Assembly: GCF_000688655.1 (NCBI RefSeq)
Contig: NZ_JIBO01000004.1
Location: 72,577 to 80,598, forward strand
Length of the DNA: 8,022 nucleotides
From: Lonsdalea quercina subsp. quercina
Lineage (GTDB): Bacteria; Pseudomonadota; Gammaproteobacteria; Enterobacterales; Enterobacteriaceae
Direction of reading: 5' to 3'
Both the position numbers and the translations under genes were made by a program. The notes beneath the pieces are model-generated. The model saw only the letters and a list, made by a program, of their open reading frames with translations, did no database searches and was not told where the DNA came from. The stretch's first letter is position 1, and each line of letters opens with the position of its first letter. Of the stretch, positions 1 to 6,098 are shown piece after piece.

Positions 1-524
1 TCCAGCATCAGAATTTGCGGATCGCCCATCAGCGCACAGGCGATGCCCAGCAATTTCTTTTGGCCGCCGGACAGCGCGGCGGCGGGCAGGTCACGAACGG
101 GGTTGAGCAGCAGCGCGTCAATCAGCGCCTGCGCCTTGGCGCTATCTTCCCGTTCGACGCGGCGAGTCGCCGGGAGCGACAGCAGACTGCTCCAGAAACC
201 GTGGTGGCGGGTTCCCGCCGCCATCACCACTTCCATTACCGTCATCTTTTGCGGCATCGCCGGGAGCTGGAACGTCCGTGCGACGCCGGACTGAATGATG
301 CGATGCGTCGGCAGCTTATCAATCCGTTTCCCCGCCACGCGAATGGCGCCGCCGTCTACGGGGGTGAATCCCGAGATCGCATTCAGCAGCGTACTTTTTC
401 CTGACCCGTTCGGCCCGAGTAAACCGAGGATCTCCCCTTGATTTAGAGTGACGCTCACGTCCTCCAGCACGCGGTTGCCGCCGAAGGCCTTGCTGACATT
501 TTCGATCTGCATCAGTGGCGTCAT
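1..524 (-). CDS. LivG-like ABC transporter ATPase, 3' part cut by window edge
   Basis: Cytoplasmic ATP-binding subunit of a branched-chain amino acid type (HAAT) importer. The visible 174 codons run from ATG at 524. They show Walker A GPNGSGKST (residues 37-45), a Q-loop Gln at 86 (RTFQ), the ABC signature LSGGQ (151-155), and then ILML at the window edge, where Walker B should end with an acidic residue in the next, incomplete codon. Family members are about 250 residues, so roughly the last third is missing. The signature differs from the LAYGQ form usual in LivG, so this is a divergent member. The ATG overlaps the TGA of the upstream permease gene (ATGA), which suggests translational coupling. 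AGGAG at 533-537 lies 8 bases upstream of the ATG. A second in-frame ATG at 512 is possible. The transported substrate cannot be read from this subunit. Confidence 0.93.
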   Translation of the reverse strand, partial: MTPLMQIENVSKAFGGNRVLEDVSVTLNQGEILGLLGPNGSGKSTLLNAISGFTPVDGGAIRVAGKRIDKLPTHRIIQSGVARTFQLPAMPQKMTVMEVVMAAGTRHHGFWSSLLSLPATRRVEREDSAKAQALIDALLLNPVRDLPAAALSGGQKKLLGIACALMGDPQILML

Positions 525-1411
525 GACGGCATTCTCCTCAATTTTTCGGGCAGCAGTCCGCCGGAACGCCAGAGCAGGCAGGCCAGCAGGATCACGCCGA
601 CGGTGCCCAGACGCAGTGCGCCGGTGATATCGGAACCGATTTGGAACAGGTCTTTGGCGAAAGGAATGAAGGTGTACAGGCATTCAACGACCAGAACGCC
701 CAACAGCACGCCCGCGACATTGCCGATGCCGCCGATCATCACCATGCTCCAGATCAGGAAGGTTTCGGAGGGCAGAAGGTAATCGGGGCTGACATAGCTG
801 GTGTAATAGGCCATCAGAATGCCCGCGGCGGTAGCGATTGCCGCGCTGCACATCAGCGTGCGGCATTTCAGCCATTGCAGGTGATAGCCCATGCACGTCG
901 CCAGCTGAGGCTGCTCGCGCATCAGGCGCAGCGCCCGGCCGAAGCGGCTTTGACCCAACCGATGGGTGATCAGCGCGACTAGCGCCACAGCCAACAAGAT
1001 CACAACGGCGAAAACCATGCCGTCCCCTCGCGTTGAACCGGTCGACCACAACGGGACGATATTGCCCAGCCCTTGCGCGCCGCCGGTTAGATGGTCTTCG
1101 TTGATCGCAATCGTGCGAATGATCTCGGCGACGGCCAGCGTGGCGATCCCCCAGTAATCCGCCGCCAGCTGACGGCCCAGCACTGACATGCCTGCGCCAA
1201 TCAGCATGGAAAGCGCCAGGCCGAATGCGCTGGCTTCGACAAAGGAAAGTCCCAGCCGAGCGCCAATTCCGGCGGAATAAGCGCCGATACCGACAAAGGC
1301 GATATGGCCGAAGTTCAGCAGTCCGGCATAGCCGGCCTGAATATTCAGCGCGAGCGCGATCAGGGCATAGATGCCGGTGATGCTAATCAGATGGAGCAGA
1401 AACTCAGACAC
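521..1411 (-). CDS. LivM-like ABC transporter permease
   Basis: Inner-membrane permease of the HAAT importer family, 296 residues from a GTG start. The protein is strongly hydrophobic with about eight membrane segments. It opens with the family-like stretch around NIQAGYAGLLNFGHIAF, where a glycine-rich helix is followed by an N-F-G-H turn. The cytoplasmic coupling loop that contacts the ATPase is at GRALRLMREQPQLATCMGY, followed by the usual TAAGILMAYY and IGGIGNVAGVLLG helices. The open frame extends upstream to 1573, but the extra 54 residues are Cys/Trp/Arg-rich and overlap the previous gene out of frame. The GTG at 1411 has a good GGGAGG site 6-7 bases upstream and starts with SEFLLHLISITGIYALIALALN, so I chose it. 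It overlaps the preceding permease gene by 8 bp and the following ATPase gene by 4 bp. Substrate unknown. Confidence 0.93.
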   Translation of the reverse strand: MSEFLLHLISITGIYALIALALNIQAGYAGLLNFGHIAFVGIGAYSAGIGARLGLSFVEASAFGLALSMLIGAGMSVLGRQLAADYWGIATLAVAEIIRTIAINEDHLTGGAQGLGNIVPLWSTGSTRGDGMVFAVVILLAVALVALITHRLGQSRFGRALRLMREQPQLATCMGYHLQWLKCRTLMCSAAIATAAGILMAYYTSYVSPDYLLPSETFLIWSMVMIGGIGNVAGVLLGVLVVECLYTFIPFAKDLFQIGSDITGALRLGTVGVILLACLLWRSGGLLPEKLRRMPS

Positions 1412-2297
1412 GGCGCACCTCCCGGTTAAACAGTCCGTAAGGACGCAGCAGTAGCGCCAGCAGCAGAATGACGAACGACGCTGCATTGATATAGGTGACG
1501 GGAATAAACACCAGTTCGCTGCCGAATAGCCAGCCGAAGTCCAGATTGGTGACCAGCGTTTCGGTGACCGCAATCAGCAGCGCGCCGAAAATAGCCCCCA
1601 GCGGATTCCCCAATCCGCCGAGGATGGCGGCGGCCAGAATCGGCAACAGCAGATCGCTGCCCTGATTGACGTAGGCGCTGGAGTTGAGCGCCAGCATGGA
1701 GCCGCCGAGGCCTGCCAGCGTACCGGCGATGAAGTTGACGGTATGTACCAGCGCATCGGCGTTCAGGCCCGACGCGGCAGCCAGATCGCGGTTGCTGGCC
1801 AGCGCCCGAATGGAACGCCCGAGCGAGGTATAGAACAGCAGCGCGCCGAAGGCGACCAGCAGTGCCAGCGTGACGCCGAGCGTCCACAGCTGGTGACGAG
1901 AGACGAAGCTATCGGCCAGCGAAAGCGTTGGACTGAGCGGCAGGTTGTAGCTAACGGGCGACGATCCGGCGATCCCCAGAATCAGGGCGATCAGGATCAT
2001 CGAGACGGCCAGCGATCCGATCATGGCGCTCGCCGGCCCGGACTGCGCCAGGCGGCGAAAGATCCCATGATGCAGCAGCGTCGCCATCGCGCCGGTCAGC
2101 ACGCTGGCCAGCAAAATAGCCAGCAGGAACGGACTGCCAATCCCTAGCAGCGCGGCCGTCATGAAGGAACCCACCATGGCATATTGCACGTGCGCCACGT
2201 TGGCGAACCGCACCAGCCCGTAGACCAGACTGAGGCCGAGCGCGATGGGCGCCAGGTCCGCGGTGCGAAGCAGAGTATCGAGAATGAACTGAAGCAT
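1404..2297 (-). CDS. LivH-like ABC transporter permease
   Basis: Inner-membrane permease, 297 residues, partner of the LivM-like protein to form the heterodimeric channel. Family features are the N-terminal helix LGLSLVYGLVRFANVAHVQY, the cytoplasmic coupling loop near ASNRDLAAASGLNADAL, and the glycine-rich helices AGTLAGLGGSMLAL and AAILGGLGNPLGAIFGALL, which match LivH/BraD organisation. E. coli LivH is about 308 residues, so this is full length. The open frame begins at 2336, but the ATG at 2297 is preferred: AGGA lies 7-8 bases upstream and the product begins MLQFILDTLLRTADLAPIAL, as expected for a membrane insertion start. The gene lies 45 bp downstream of the binding-protein gene, the widest spacing in this operon, with a small hairpin in the gap. 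Confidence 0.93.
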   Translation of the reverse strand: MLQFILDTLLRTADLAPIALGLSLVYGLVRFANVAHVQYAMVGSFMTAALLGIGSPFLLAILLASVLTGAMATLLHHGIFRRLAQSGPASAMIGSLAVSMILIALILGIAGSSPVSYNLPLSPTLSLADSFVSRHQLWTLGVTLALLVAFGALLFYTSLGRSIRALASNRDLAAASGLNADALVHTVNFIAGTLAGLGGSMLALNSSAYVNQGSDLLLPILAAAILGGLGNPLGAIFGALLIAVTETLVTNLDFGWLFGSELVFIPVTYINAASFVILLLALLLRPYGLFNREVRRV

Positions 2298-2320
2298 AGA
2301 CTCTTCCTGAAAGGGAAACG

Positions 2321-2334
2321 GGGCGCGAACGCCC
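2321..2334 (-). other. Intercistronic hairpin with UUCG loop in transporter mRNA
   Basis: On the minus-strand transcript, GGGCG-TTCG-CGCCC forms a perfect 5-bp GC stem with a UUCG loop, between the stop of the binding-protein gene and the start of the first permease gene. No U-run follows, so it is not an intrinsic terminator. By analogy with other ABC operons, such a hairpin can protect the upstream mRNA from 3' decay and so raise the receptor:permease ratio. That role is inferred. Confidence 0.5.
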
Positions 2335-2342
2335 ACGACCGC

Positions 2343-3455
2343 TTAGCGCAGTTCCTGAATTCCGTTAACGATTTTGACCTTCTTATAAGGCTGGGTCTGG
2401 CGCTGATTGTCGGCGCCCAGATTGAGCGGGCCGGTCACGCCGTCGAAGTGCGGCGCCACGTTCAGCATAGCCACTTGCAATGCTGCCGGGTCGGCGCTGC
2501 CTGCCTTGTTGATCGCGGCGGCGGCCAGCGTAATGCTGTCGTAGGCATAGCTGCTGTAGGCGGACTGCGGGGCGGTGCCATAGCGCTGTTTGAACCGGTC
2601 GATGTACCCTTGTCCTTGATCGCCAGTACCGGCGACTTCCATCCCTACACGACCTTCGATGTATTCTGCCGGCGTGTTGGCGGTGCTCATGGTCAGATAC
2701 ATGCCGTACCACGGCGTTTTGTTCAGACCTAGCTCATAGGATTCGCGGTTGAGTACCACCGCATCCTGACCGTAGGTGGTGTAGACGTAGGCGTCAGGCT
2801 TGACGCGGGAAAGCTGGCTTAGCTCGCGGCGGTAGGAGGATTGGCCGCCAGTGTAGAGCATTTTGGCGGCGACTTTGCCGCCCAGCGCCTGAAAATCTTT
2901 ACTGAACTGATCCAGCATGCTTTGGCCGTAAGCGCCGTTGGGGGCGACGAATGCCACTTTGCGATAGCCCATCTCATAAACGTCTTTGGCGGAGAATCGC
3001 GTCGCCAGATCGGCAAGGCCGATCACGCTGTAGGAGTATTTACCGACGTTGCGCATATCGGTGCTGGAAGAGGTGATGTTGATGTGAACTCGCTGATTTT
3101 TTACCAGATATTGTCCGACGGGGATGGTCACGCTGGAGGAAAATTCCCCGGCGACCAGCGGTACGTTGTTGACCTGCGTCAGTTTGCGTACGGCATCAAG
3201 CGCGGTGACCGGGCTACCCGCGGAGTCTTCAATCATCACGGCCAGCTTCTGACCGTTGACGCCGCCGTGCGCGTTGACCTCATCCACGGCTAATTCGATT
3301 CCCCGGCGCATGTCTTCGCCGATGGTGGCGCTGACGCCAGTCAGTGGCAGAATGGCGCCGACGGTCACATCCGCCTGTGCGGGCAGGGTCGCGCCAAAGA
3401 GTGCGCCGCCAAGCAGCGCTGAAGCTAAAAGAGCCTGACGAAAATGCACGGTCAT
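2343..3455 (-). CDS. Periplasmic amino-acid-type substrate-binding protein (LivJ/Peripla_BP_6 family)
   Basis: Periplasmic receptor of the ABC importer, 370 residues. Residues 1-28 form a Sec signal peptide: basic H-F-R, a hydrophobic LLASALLGGALFGA core, and an AQA cleavage site before Asp29. The mature protein starts DVTVGAILPLTG, the classic opening of type I HAAT-binding proteins, followed by RGIELAVDEVNAHGGVNGQKL and, later, APNGAYGQSMLDQFSKDF, both conserved landmarks of the two-lobed fold. No cysteine is present, so the disulfide loop of classical LivJ/LivK is absent and the ligand is not necessarily Leu/Ile/Val. Candidates include other amino acids, amides or urea-like nitrogen compounds. 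The ATG at 3455 has AGGAG at 3464-3468. It is the promoter-proximal gene of the operon, as usual for the abundant receptor. The ligand cannot be assigned from the sequence. Confidence 0.94.
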   Translation of the reverse strand: MTVHFRQALLASALLGGALFGATLPAQADVTVGAILPLTGVSATIGEDMRRGIELAVDEVNAHGGVNGQKLAVMIEDSAGSPVTALDAVRKLTQVNNVPLVAGEFSSSVTIPVGQYLVKNQRVHINITSSSTDMRNVGKYSYSVIGLADLATRFSAKDVYEMGYRKVAFVAPNGAYGQSMLDQFSKDFQALGGKVAAKMLYTGGQSSYRRELSQLSRVKPDAYVYTTYGQDAVVLNRESYELGLNKTPWYGMYLTMSTANTPAEYIEGRVGMEVAGTGDQGQGYIDRFKQRYGTAPQSAYSSYAYDSITLAAAAINKAGSADPAALQVAMLNVAPHFDGVTGPLNLGADNQRQTQPYKKVKIVNGIQELR

Positions 3456-3554
3456 ACCTGTTTCTCCTGGTCGGAATCATCAAAAAAGCGGAGCCGTAGC
3501 GGGCTTCATCCCTGGCGTTGTTATTAATCGTTGAGAATGCCACCGTCAGGGCGG

Positions 3555-3577
3555 AAAACCCCGCAATCCGGGGCTTC
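3555..3577 (-). terminator. Terminator-like hairpin in predicted leader of transporter operon
   Basis: Read on the minus strand, AAG-CCCCG-GATTG-CGGGG-TTTT gives a 5-bp GC stem that can be extended by G-U and A-U pairs into the four-T run. It lies about 100 bases upstream of the binding-protein start codon, and downstream of the proposed sigma-54 start near 3623, so it would be in the 5' leader. It could be an attenuator or leaky terminator. The short U-run makes it weak. Confidence 0.4.
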
Positions 3578-3633
3578 ACCAACTGAATGACAGAGTGAAT
3601 GATGAAGTGAATACACTTTGCCAGAAACGTTGG

Positions 3634-3649
3634 AGCAATTGCTATGCCA
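3634..3649 (-). promoter_or_regulatory. Candidate sigma-54 (RpoN) promoter for the transporter operon
   Basis: The minus strand reads TGGCATAGCAATTGCT. Against the consensus TGGCACG-N4-TTGCW it keeps TGGCA and TTGCT and has the required exact 10 bases between the invariant GG (-24) and GC (-12). Two positions (C and G after TGGCA) differ. The predicted transcription start is near 3623, giving a leader of about 167 bases. No convincing sigma-70 promoter was found nearer the gene. Support is increased by an NtrC-like site upstream. Confidence 0.5.
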
Positions 3650-3823
3650 CCCTGGTCAAAAAACGCACTTTAATGGAAACGGCGCGCGTTAATATTTCTC
3701 TCGATTGACGACTATTCACAGTAATAACAAGCAATAACGTGATACAGGCGAAGTTGGAAAACGCGACTTTGATTATTTATACGGAATACGAATAGATAAT
3801 AAATAGATGGAATATAACCGCTG

Positions 3824-3835
3824 TTTTGTACGAAA
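3824..3835. promoter_or_regulatory. Palindrome, possible GntR-family operator
   Basis: TTTTGTACGAAA is a 12-base palindrome with a GTAC centre and one mismatched pair. FCD-type GntR regulators commonly bind short GT..AC palindromes. It abuts the NtrC-like site in the divergent region of the adjacent FCD regulator. The assignment is speculative. Confidence 0.22.
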
Positions 3836-3854
3836 TTGCTTCAGATTGGTGCAT
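3836..3854. promoter_or_regulatory. Candidate NtrC (NRI) enhancer site
   Basis: TTGCTTCAGATTGGTGCAT matches the palindromic NtrC consensus TTGCACCAWWWTGGTGCAA at 15 of 19 positions by my count, with a complete TGGTGCA right half. A weaker relative (11 of 19), centred at 3865, ends in TGTGCAA and sits 20 bp, about two helical turns, further on. The centre is about 220 bp upstream of the predicted sigma-54 start. That is farther than in glnA but compatible with looping. Confidence 0.45.
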
Positions 3855-3991
3855 TTGGATTCACCGTTGTGCAAGGTTTTCATTGTTTTATCATTATCGC
3901 CTTATTTTCTGATTCTCGTTATAAACAAGGTTGGGATTGTATTTTCATTCTCGGTTTAATGTGTGGATAGAGGTGTATGCACATCGTCGTT

Positions 3992-4022
3992 GTGTTATGA
4001 ATTCAGGCGTGTTATCAATTTA
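3992..4022. repeat. Short direct repeat upstream of the regulator gene
   Basis: Two 14-base copies, GTGTTATGAATTCA (3992-4005) and GTGTTATCAATTTA (4009-4022), match at 12 positions and start 17 bp apart. They lie 110-140 bp upstream of the regulator start codon. They may be regulator binding repeats or chance in AT-rich DNA. Confidence 0.35.
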
Positions 4023-4131
4023 ATTAAGCTCATTTACGCCGTACTTATATAGGGCGCTCATCCCCCAGAATACGGTAATCATCATTTTAAATCCCGCGCC
4101 AACCCCGTGTCGGCTTTCGAGAGGAAATAAC

Positions 4132-4848
4132 GTGCCGGTGAGTTCGAAAACAGTGCGCAGCGCAGACAGTGTGGAAAAAGTCTATGAAGCGGTGAAGGCG
4201 CTGGCGATTGATTATCACTTCAAGCCGGGCGAAAGAATTAACGAAGTTGAGCTGGCTGCGCGTCTGGGCGTGTCCCGCACGCCGGTTCGCGAGGCGCTGA
4301 ATCGTCTGGCGCAGGACGGCTTCATGAGCTTCGTACCTAACCGCGGTTTCTACTCTCGAGACATCACGCCAGAAGGCGTACACGACCTCTATGAGATGCG
4401 CGCCATTGTTGAACAGGCCGCATTTCGTCTGGCCTGTCAGCGGGCCAGCGACGAAGAGATTGAACAAACGGCGGCAATTTGGGAGGAGAGTTGCCGGGCG
4501 CTTCCAGACCCGGAAACCATTTCGGATTGGACGAAAGTGGCGGAGGACGACGAGGCTTTTCATCTGGCCATCGCCCGCATAACGCGGAATAGTCGACTGT
4601 ACGAAACGCTGGAGAGTCTGAACTCCCTGATTCGTTTTTTCCGCCGAATCGATCTGGAAACACCCAGCCGTCGTAATAATGCGTACGATGAACATATCGA
4701 TATTATCGATGCAATGCGTCAGCGTGATATCGAACGCGGTGCGGCGTTAATGGAAAAACATGTTTCGCTCAGCGCCGATCATGCTATTGCCGTGACAAAA
4801 GAAGGGCTGGCGCGTATTTATTTCGGCAAACGAGACCGTCTTAAATAA
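4132..4848 (+). CDS. GntR family transcriptional regulator, FadR/FCD subfamily
   Basis: DNA-binding transcription factor of 238 residues. Residues about 14-78 form the winged helix-turn-helix: the HTH is EVELAARLGVSRTPVREAL, followed by LAQDGFMSFVPNRGFYSRDI for the wing. Residues about 85-215 form the all-helical FCD ligand domain. Its metal/ligand residues are visible as Asp140 and His144 in DEAFH, His188 in EH-IDIIDAM, and His210 in EKHVSLS. FCD proteins often bind Zn or Ni and a carboxylate effector. The start is GTG at 4132 with GAGGA 6 bases upstream; another GTG two codons later is possible. It is transcribed divergently from the ABC importer, so regulation of that operon, itself, or the downstream ProC-like gene is likely but inferred. 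The effector cannot be predicted. Confidence 0.95.
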   Translation: MPVSSKTVRSADSVEKVYEAVKALAIDYHFKPGERINEVELAARLGVSRTPVREALNRLAQDGFMSFVPNRGFYSRDITPEGVHDLYEMRAIVEQAAFRLACQRASDEEIEQTAAIWEESCRALPDPETISDWTKVAEDDEAFHLAIARITRNSRLYETLESLNSLIRFFRRIDLETPSRRNNAYDEHIDIIDAMRQRDIERGAALMEKHVSLSADHAIAVTKEGLARIYFGKRDRLK

Positions 4849-4990
4849 CCCATCTGGGGGCATTCTGAATAACGCTTCCTGGATGCTCATAGGTGGAAAA
4901 AATAAATCGTTGCGCTCTTTTTCTTTATTCCATCGCATCACTGAAATAGCGATTGAGAGTAAAGCAAAGGTTTTTTTTGCGTTATTGACG

Positions 4991-5075
4991 GCCAGTGTCT
5001 CTGACGCTCGGATCTCTCTGTCGATAATGCGGCGTGCCGCAGGTAGGGAGATCGCGTCAAGAAAACGCCGCTGGC
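4991..5075. repeat. Long imperfect inverted repeat / structured element
   Basis: The core is 5002-5059. TGACGC (5002-5007) pairs with GCGTCA (5054-5059). GATCTCTCT (5011-5019) pairs with AGGGAGATC (5045-5053) with one G-U. An inner GCGG-CGTG-CCGC hairpin occupies 5029-5040. Outside, GCCAG (4991-4995) pairs with CTGGC (5071-5075). No T-run follows on either strand, so it is not a standard terminator. It could be a structured small RNA, part of an mRNA leader, or a degenerate intergenic repeat. I do not recognise it as ERIC or REP. Confidence 0.5.
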
Positions 5076-5197
5076 TAAACCATCAAATGACCGCACGAAG
5101 ACGCCACGTTATCGGCCGTTAGACGACGATGATGAAATTTTGTGTTTATTTTCGCGTGCAATGTCTGCGGTCGGATGAGGAGATTGGGCGCCGCCGT

Positions 5198-5226
5198 AGG
5201 TCATGCTCCCAGTCATCAAATAGAAT
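5198..5226 (+). promoter_or_regulatory. Possible sigma-70 promoter for ProC-like gene
   Basis: TAGAAT (5221-5226) matches the -10 consensus at five of six positions. AGGTCA (5198-5203), a weak -35, is 17 bp upstream. The predicted leader is only about 20 bases. The weak -35 keeps confidence low. Confidence 0.3.
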
Positions 5227-5252
5227 TAGTTACGTCATTTCAGGGGAATATC

Positions 5253-6053
5253 ATGAGTCAAATTCACTTTATCGGGGCAGGGCAAATGGCGGAGGCCATT
5301 ATTCGGGCGGCGTTGAACAGCGGTAAGCTGGCGCACGATGCCGTGACGCTGGAAGATATCGACGCCTCACGAATTTCGACACTCACGGAGCGTTATCAGC
5401 TGACGTCGGCTCTGAGCGAGGATGCCGCGCTGAAAAACGCCGACTACATTGTGATGGGCGTTCGACCGCAGGATGACATCGCGGCGGTGTCTGCCCGCAT
5501 CCGTCAGCATGCGGCCCCCGAGGCGACGGTGGTCTCCATCATCGCGGGCGTCACGCTAGCGACGCTGACCGAACAGCTGGGCGAAACGCGTCCCATCGCG
5601 CGCGTCATCCCGAACACGTTAACCGATACCGGATATGGCTACAGCGGCGCGGTGCTGAATGATCGGGTAGAAGAGGCGCCGTTGCGGGCGTTTTTGGAAA
5701 GTTTCGGCAAGGTCATGGTACTGGAGGAGCGGCTGCTGGATATTTTTACCGGCTTTGGTGTCGCTGGCCCCAACTACGTCTACTATTTCATCGAGTCGCT
5801 GGTGGATGCTGGCGTTTTGGCCGGGCTACCGCGGCAACAGGCGACGCAGGTCGCCTATGAGAATCTGGTCGGCGCGGTCGCGATGCTCAATATCAGCGGC
5901 AAACATCCGCGACAGCTGCTGGACATCAATAATTCGCCAGCGGGCGTCGGTATGCATGGCCTGTATGAGTTGAACAATAGTGACTTCGCCGCCGGACTGC
6001 AACGCAGCGTGCTGGCGGCGGTCAAACGCACCACCGAACTGGCGAAATCCTAA
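5253..6053 (+). CDS. Pyrroline-5-carboxylate reductase (ProC) family protein, divergent paralogue
   Basis: Cytosolic NAD(P)H-dependent reductase of the ProC family, 266 residues; E. coli ProC is 269. Family members reduce pyrroline-5-carboxylate to proline. The N-terminal Rossmann motif is FIGAGQMAEAI (6-16), then VRPQ (70-73, usually KPQ), RVIPNT (117-122), and the dimerisation helix AGPNYVYYFIESLVDAGV (171-188). The C-terminal substrate loop, normally SPGGTT, is SPAGVG (228-233): both threonines are missing, including the one that contacts the substrate in ProC/PYCR structures. A GSGPAY equivalent is also altered to AGPNY. The fold is therefore secure, but activity on P5C is doubtful and another cyclic imine may be the substrate. 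The ATG at 5253 has AGGGG 6 bases upstream. An in-frame upstream extension to 5142 is rejected because the Rossmann strand starts at residue 4 of the chosen start. It follows the FCD regulator on the same strand. Confidence 0.88.
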   Translation: MSQIHFIGAGQMAEAIIRAALNSGKLAHDAVTLEDIDASRISTLTERYQLTSALSEDAALKNADYIVMGVRPQDDIAAVSARIRQHAAPEATVVSIIAGVTLATLTEQLGETRPIARVIPNTLTDTGYGYSGAVLNDRVEEAPLRAFLESFGKVMVLEERLLDIFTGFGVAGPNYVYYFIESLVDAGVLAGLPRQQATQVAYENLVGAVAMLNISGKHPRQLLDINNSPAGVGMHGLYELNNSDFAAGLQRSVLAAVKRTTELAKS

Positions 6054-6057
6054 GCCG

Positions 6058-6085
6058 CGCGCATCTCGTCGCGGCGAGATGCGCG
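6058..6085 (+). other. Perfect 11-bp hairpin after ProC-like gene
   Basis: CGCGCATCTCG (6058-6068) pairs perfectly with CGAGATGCGCG (6075-6085) around a 6-base loop, starting four bases after the stop codon. No T-run follows on either strand, so it resembles an mRNA 3'-end stabiliser or an atypical terminator rather than a classical intrinsic terminator. Confidence 0.55.
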
Positions 6086-6098
6086 AACCAATGCCTGC

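Larger units (their letters stand above)
3456..4131. other. Large divergent intergenic region (676 bp), AT-rich centre
   Basis: No credible gene is present. The stretch from about 3700 to 4050 is clearly more AT-rich than the flanking genes. Besides the separately listed elements, it holds AATAGAT twice in 11-bp phase (3791-3797, 3802-3808). It also has a run of six T on the minus strand (3487-3482) after a bulged hairpin just upstream of the binding-protein ribosome binding site. A TATATA (4046-4051) is a possible -10 for the regulator, without a good -35. Its length is well beyond what two simple promoters need. Confidence 0.7.
4849..5252. other. Non-coding gap between regulator and ProC-like gene
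   Basis: No convincing gene is found in 404 bp. It has no clear intrinsic terminator for the regulator gene. It contains an eight-T run (4971-4978), the long palindrome listed separately, and a possible promoter just before the ProC-like gene. The only notable open frame (79 codons from 4883) lacks a ribosome binding site and family-like sequence. Confidence 0.6.

Noticed and set aside
3280..3582. 100-codon minus-strand open frame across the receptor leader
   Set aside because: It starts at TTG without a ribosome binding site and overlaps the receptor signal-peptide region out of frame.
3706..3722. TGTGA half-site on the minus strand, possible CRP box
   Set aside because: The second half does not match TCACA at the required spacing.
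4087..4695. 202-codon minus-strand open frame antisense to the regulator gene
   Set aside because: It is the shadow of a clear GntR/FCD gene, with no ribosome binding site or family-like sequence.
4964..4980. GCAAA...TTTGC with an eight-T run as terminator of the regulator gene
   Set aside because: The T-run is inside the loop and 3' arm, and the stem is AT-rich and short, so it is not a plausible intrinsic terminator.
4883..5122. 79-codon plus-strand open frame in the gap after the regulator
   Set aside because: No ribosome binding site, low-complexity basic composition, and it runs through the long palindrome; no family recognised.
5142..5252. In-frame N-terminal extension of the ProC-like protein
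   Set aside because: The Rossmann strand begins right at the ATG at 5253, which has its own AGGGG site; the extra 37 residues are not family-like.
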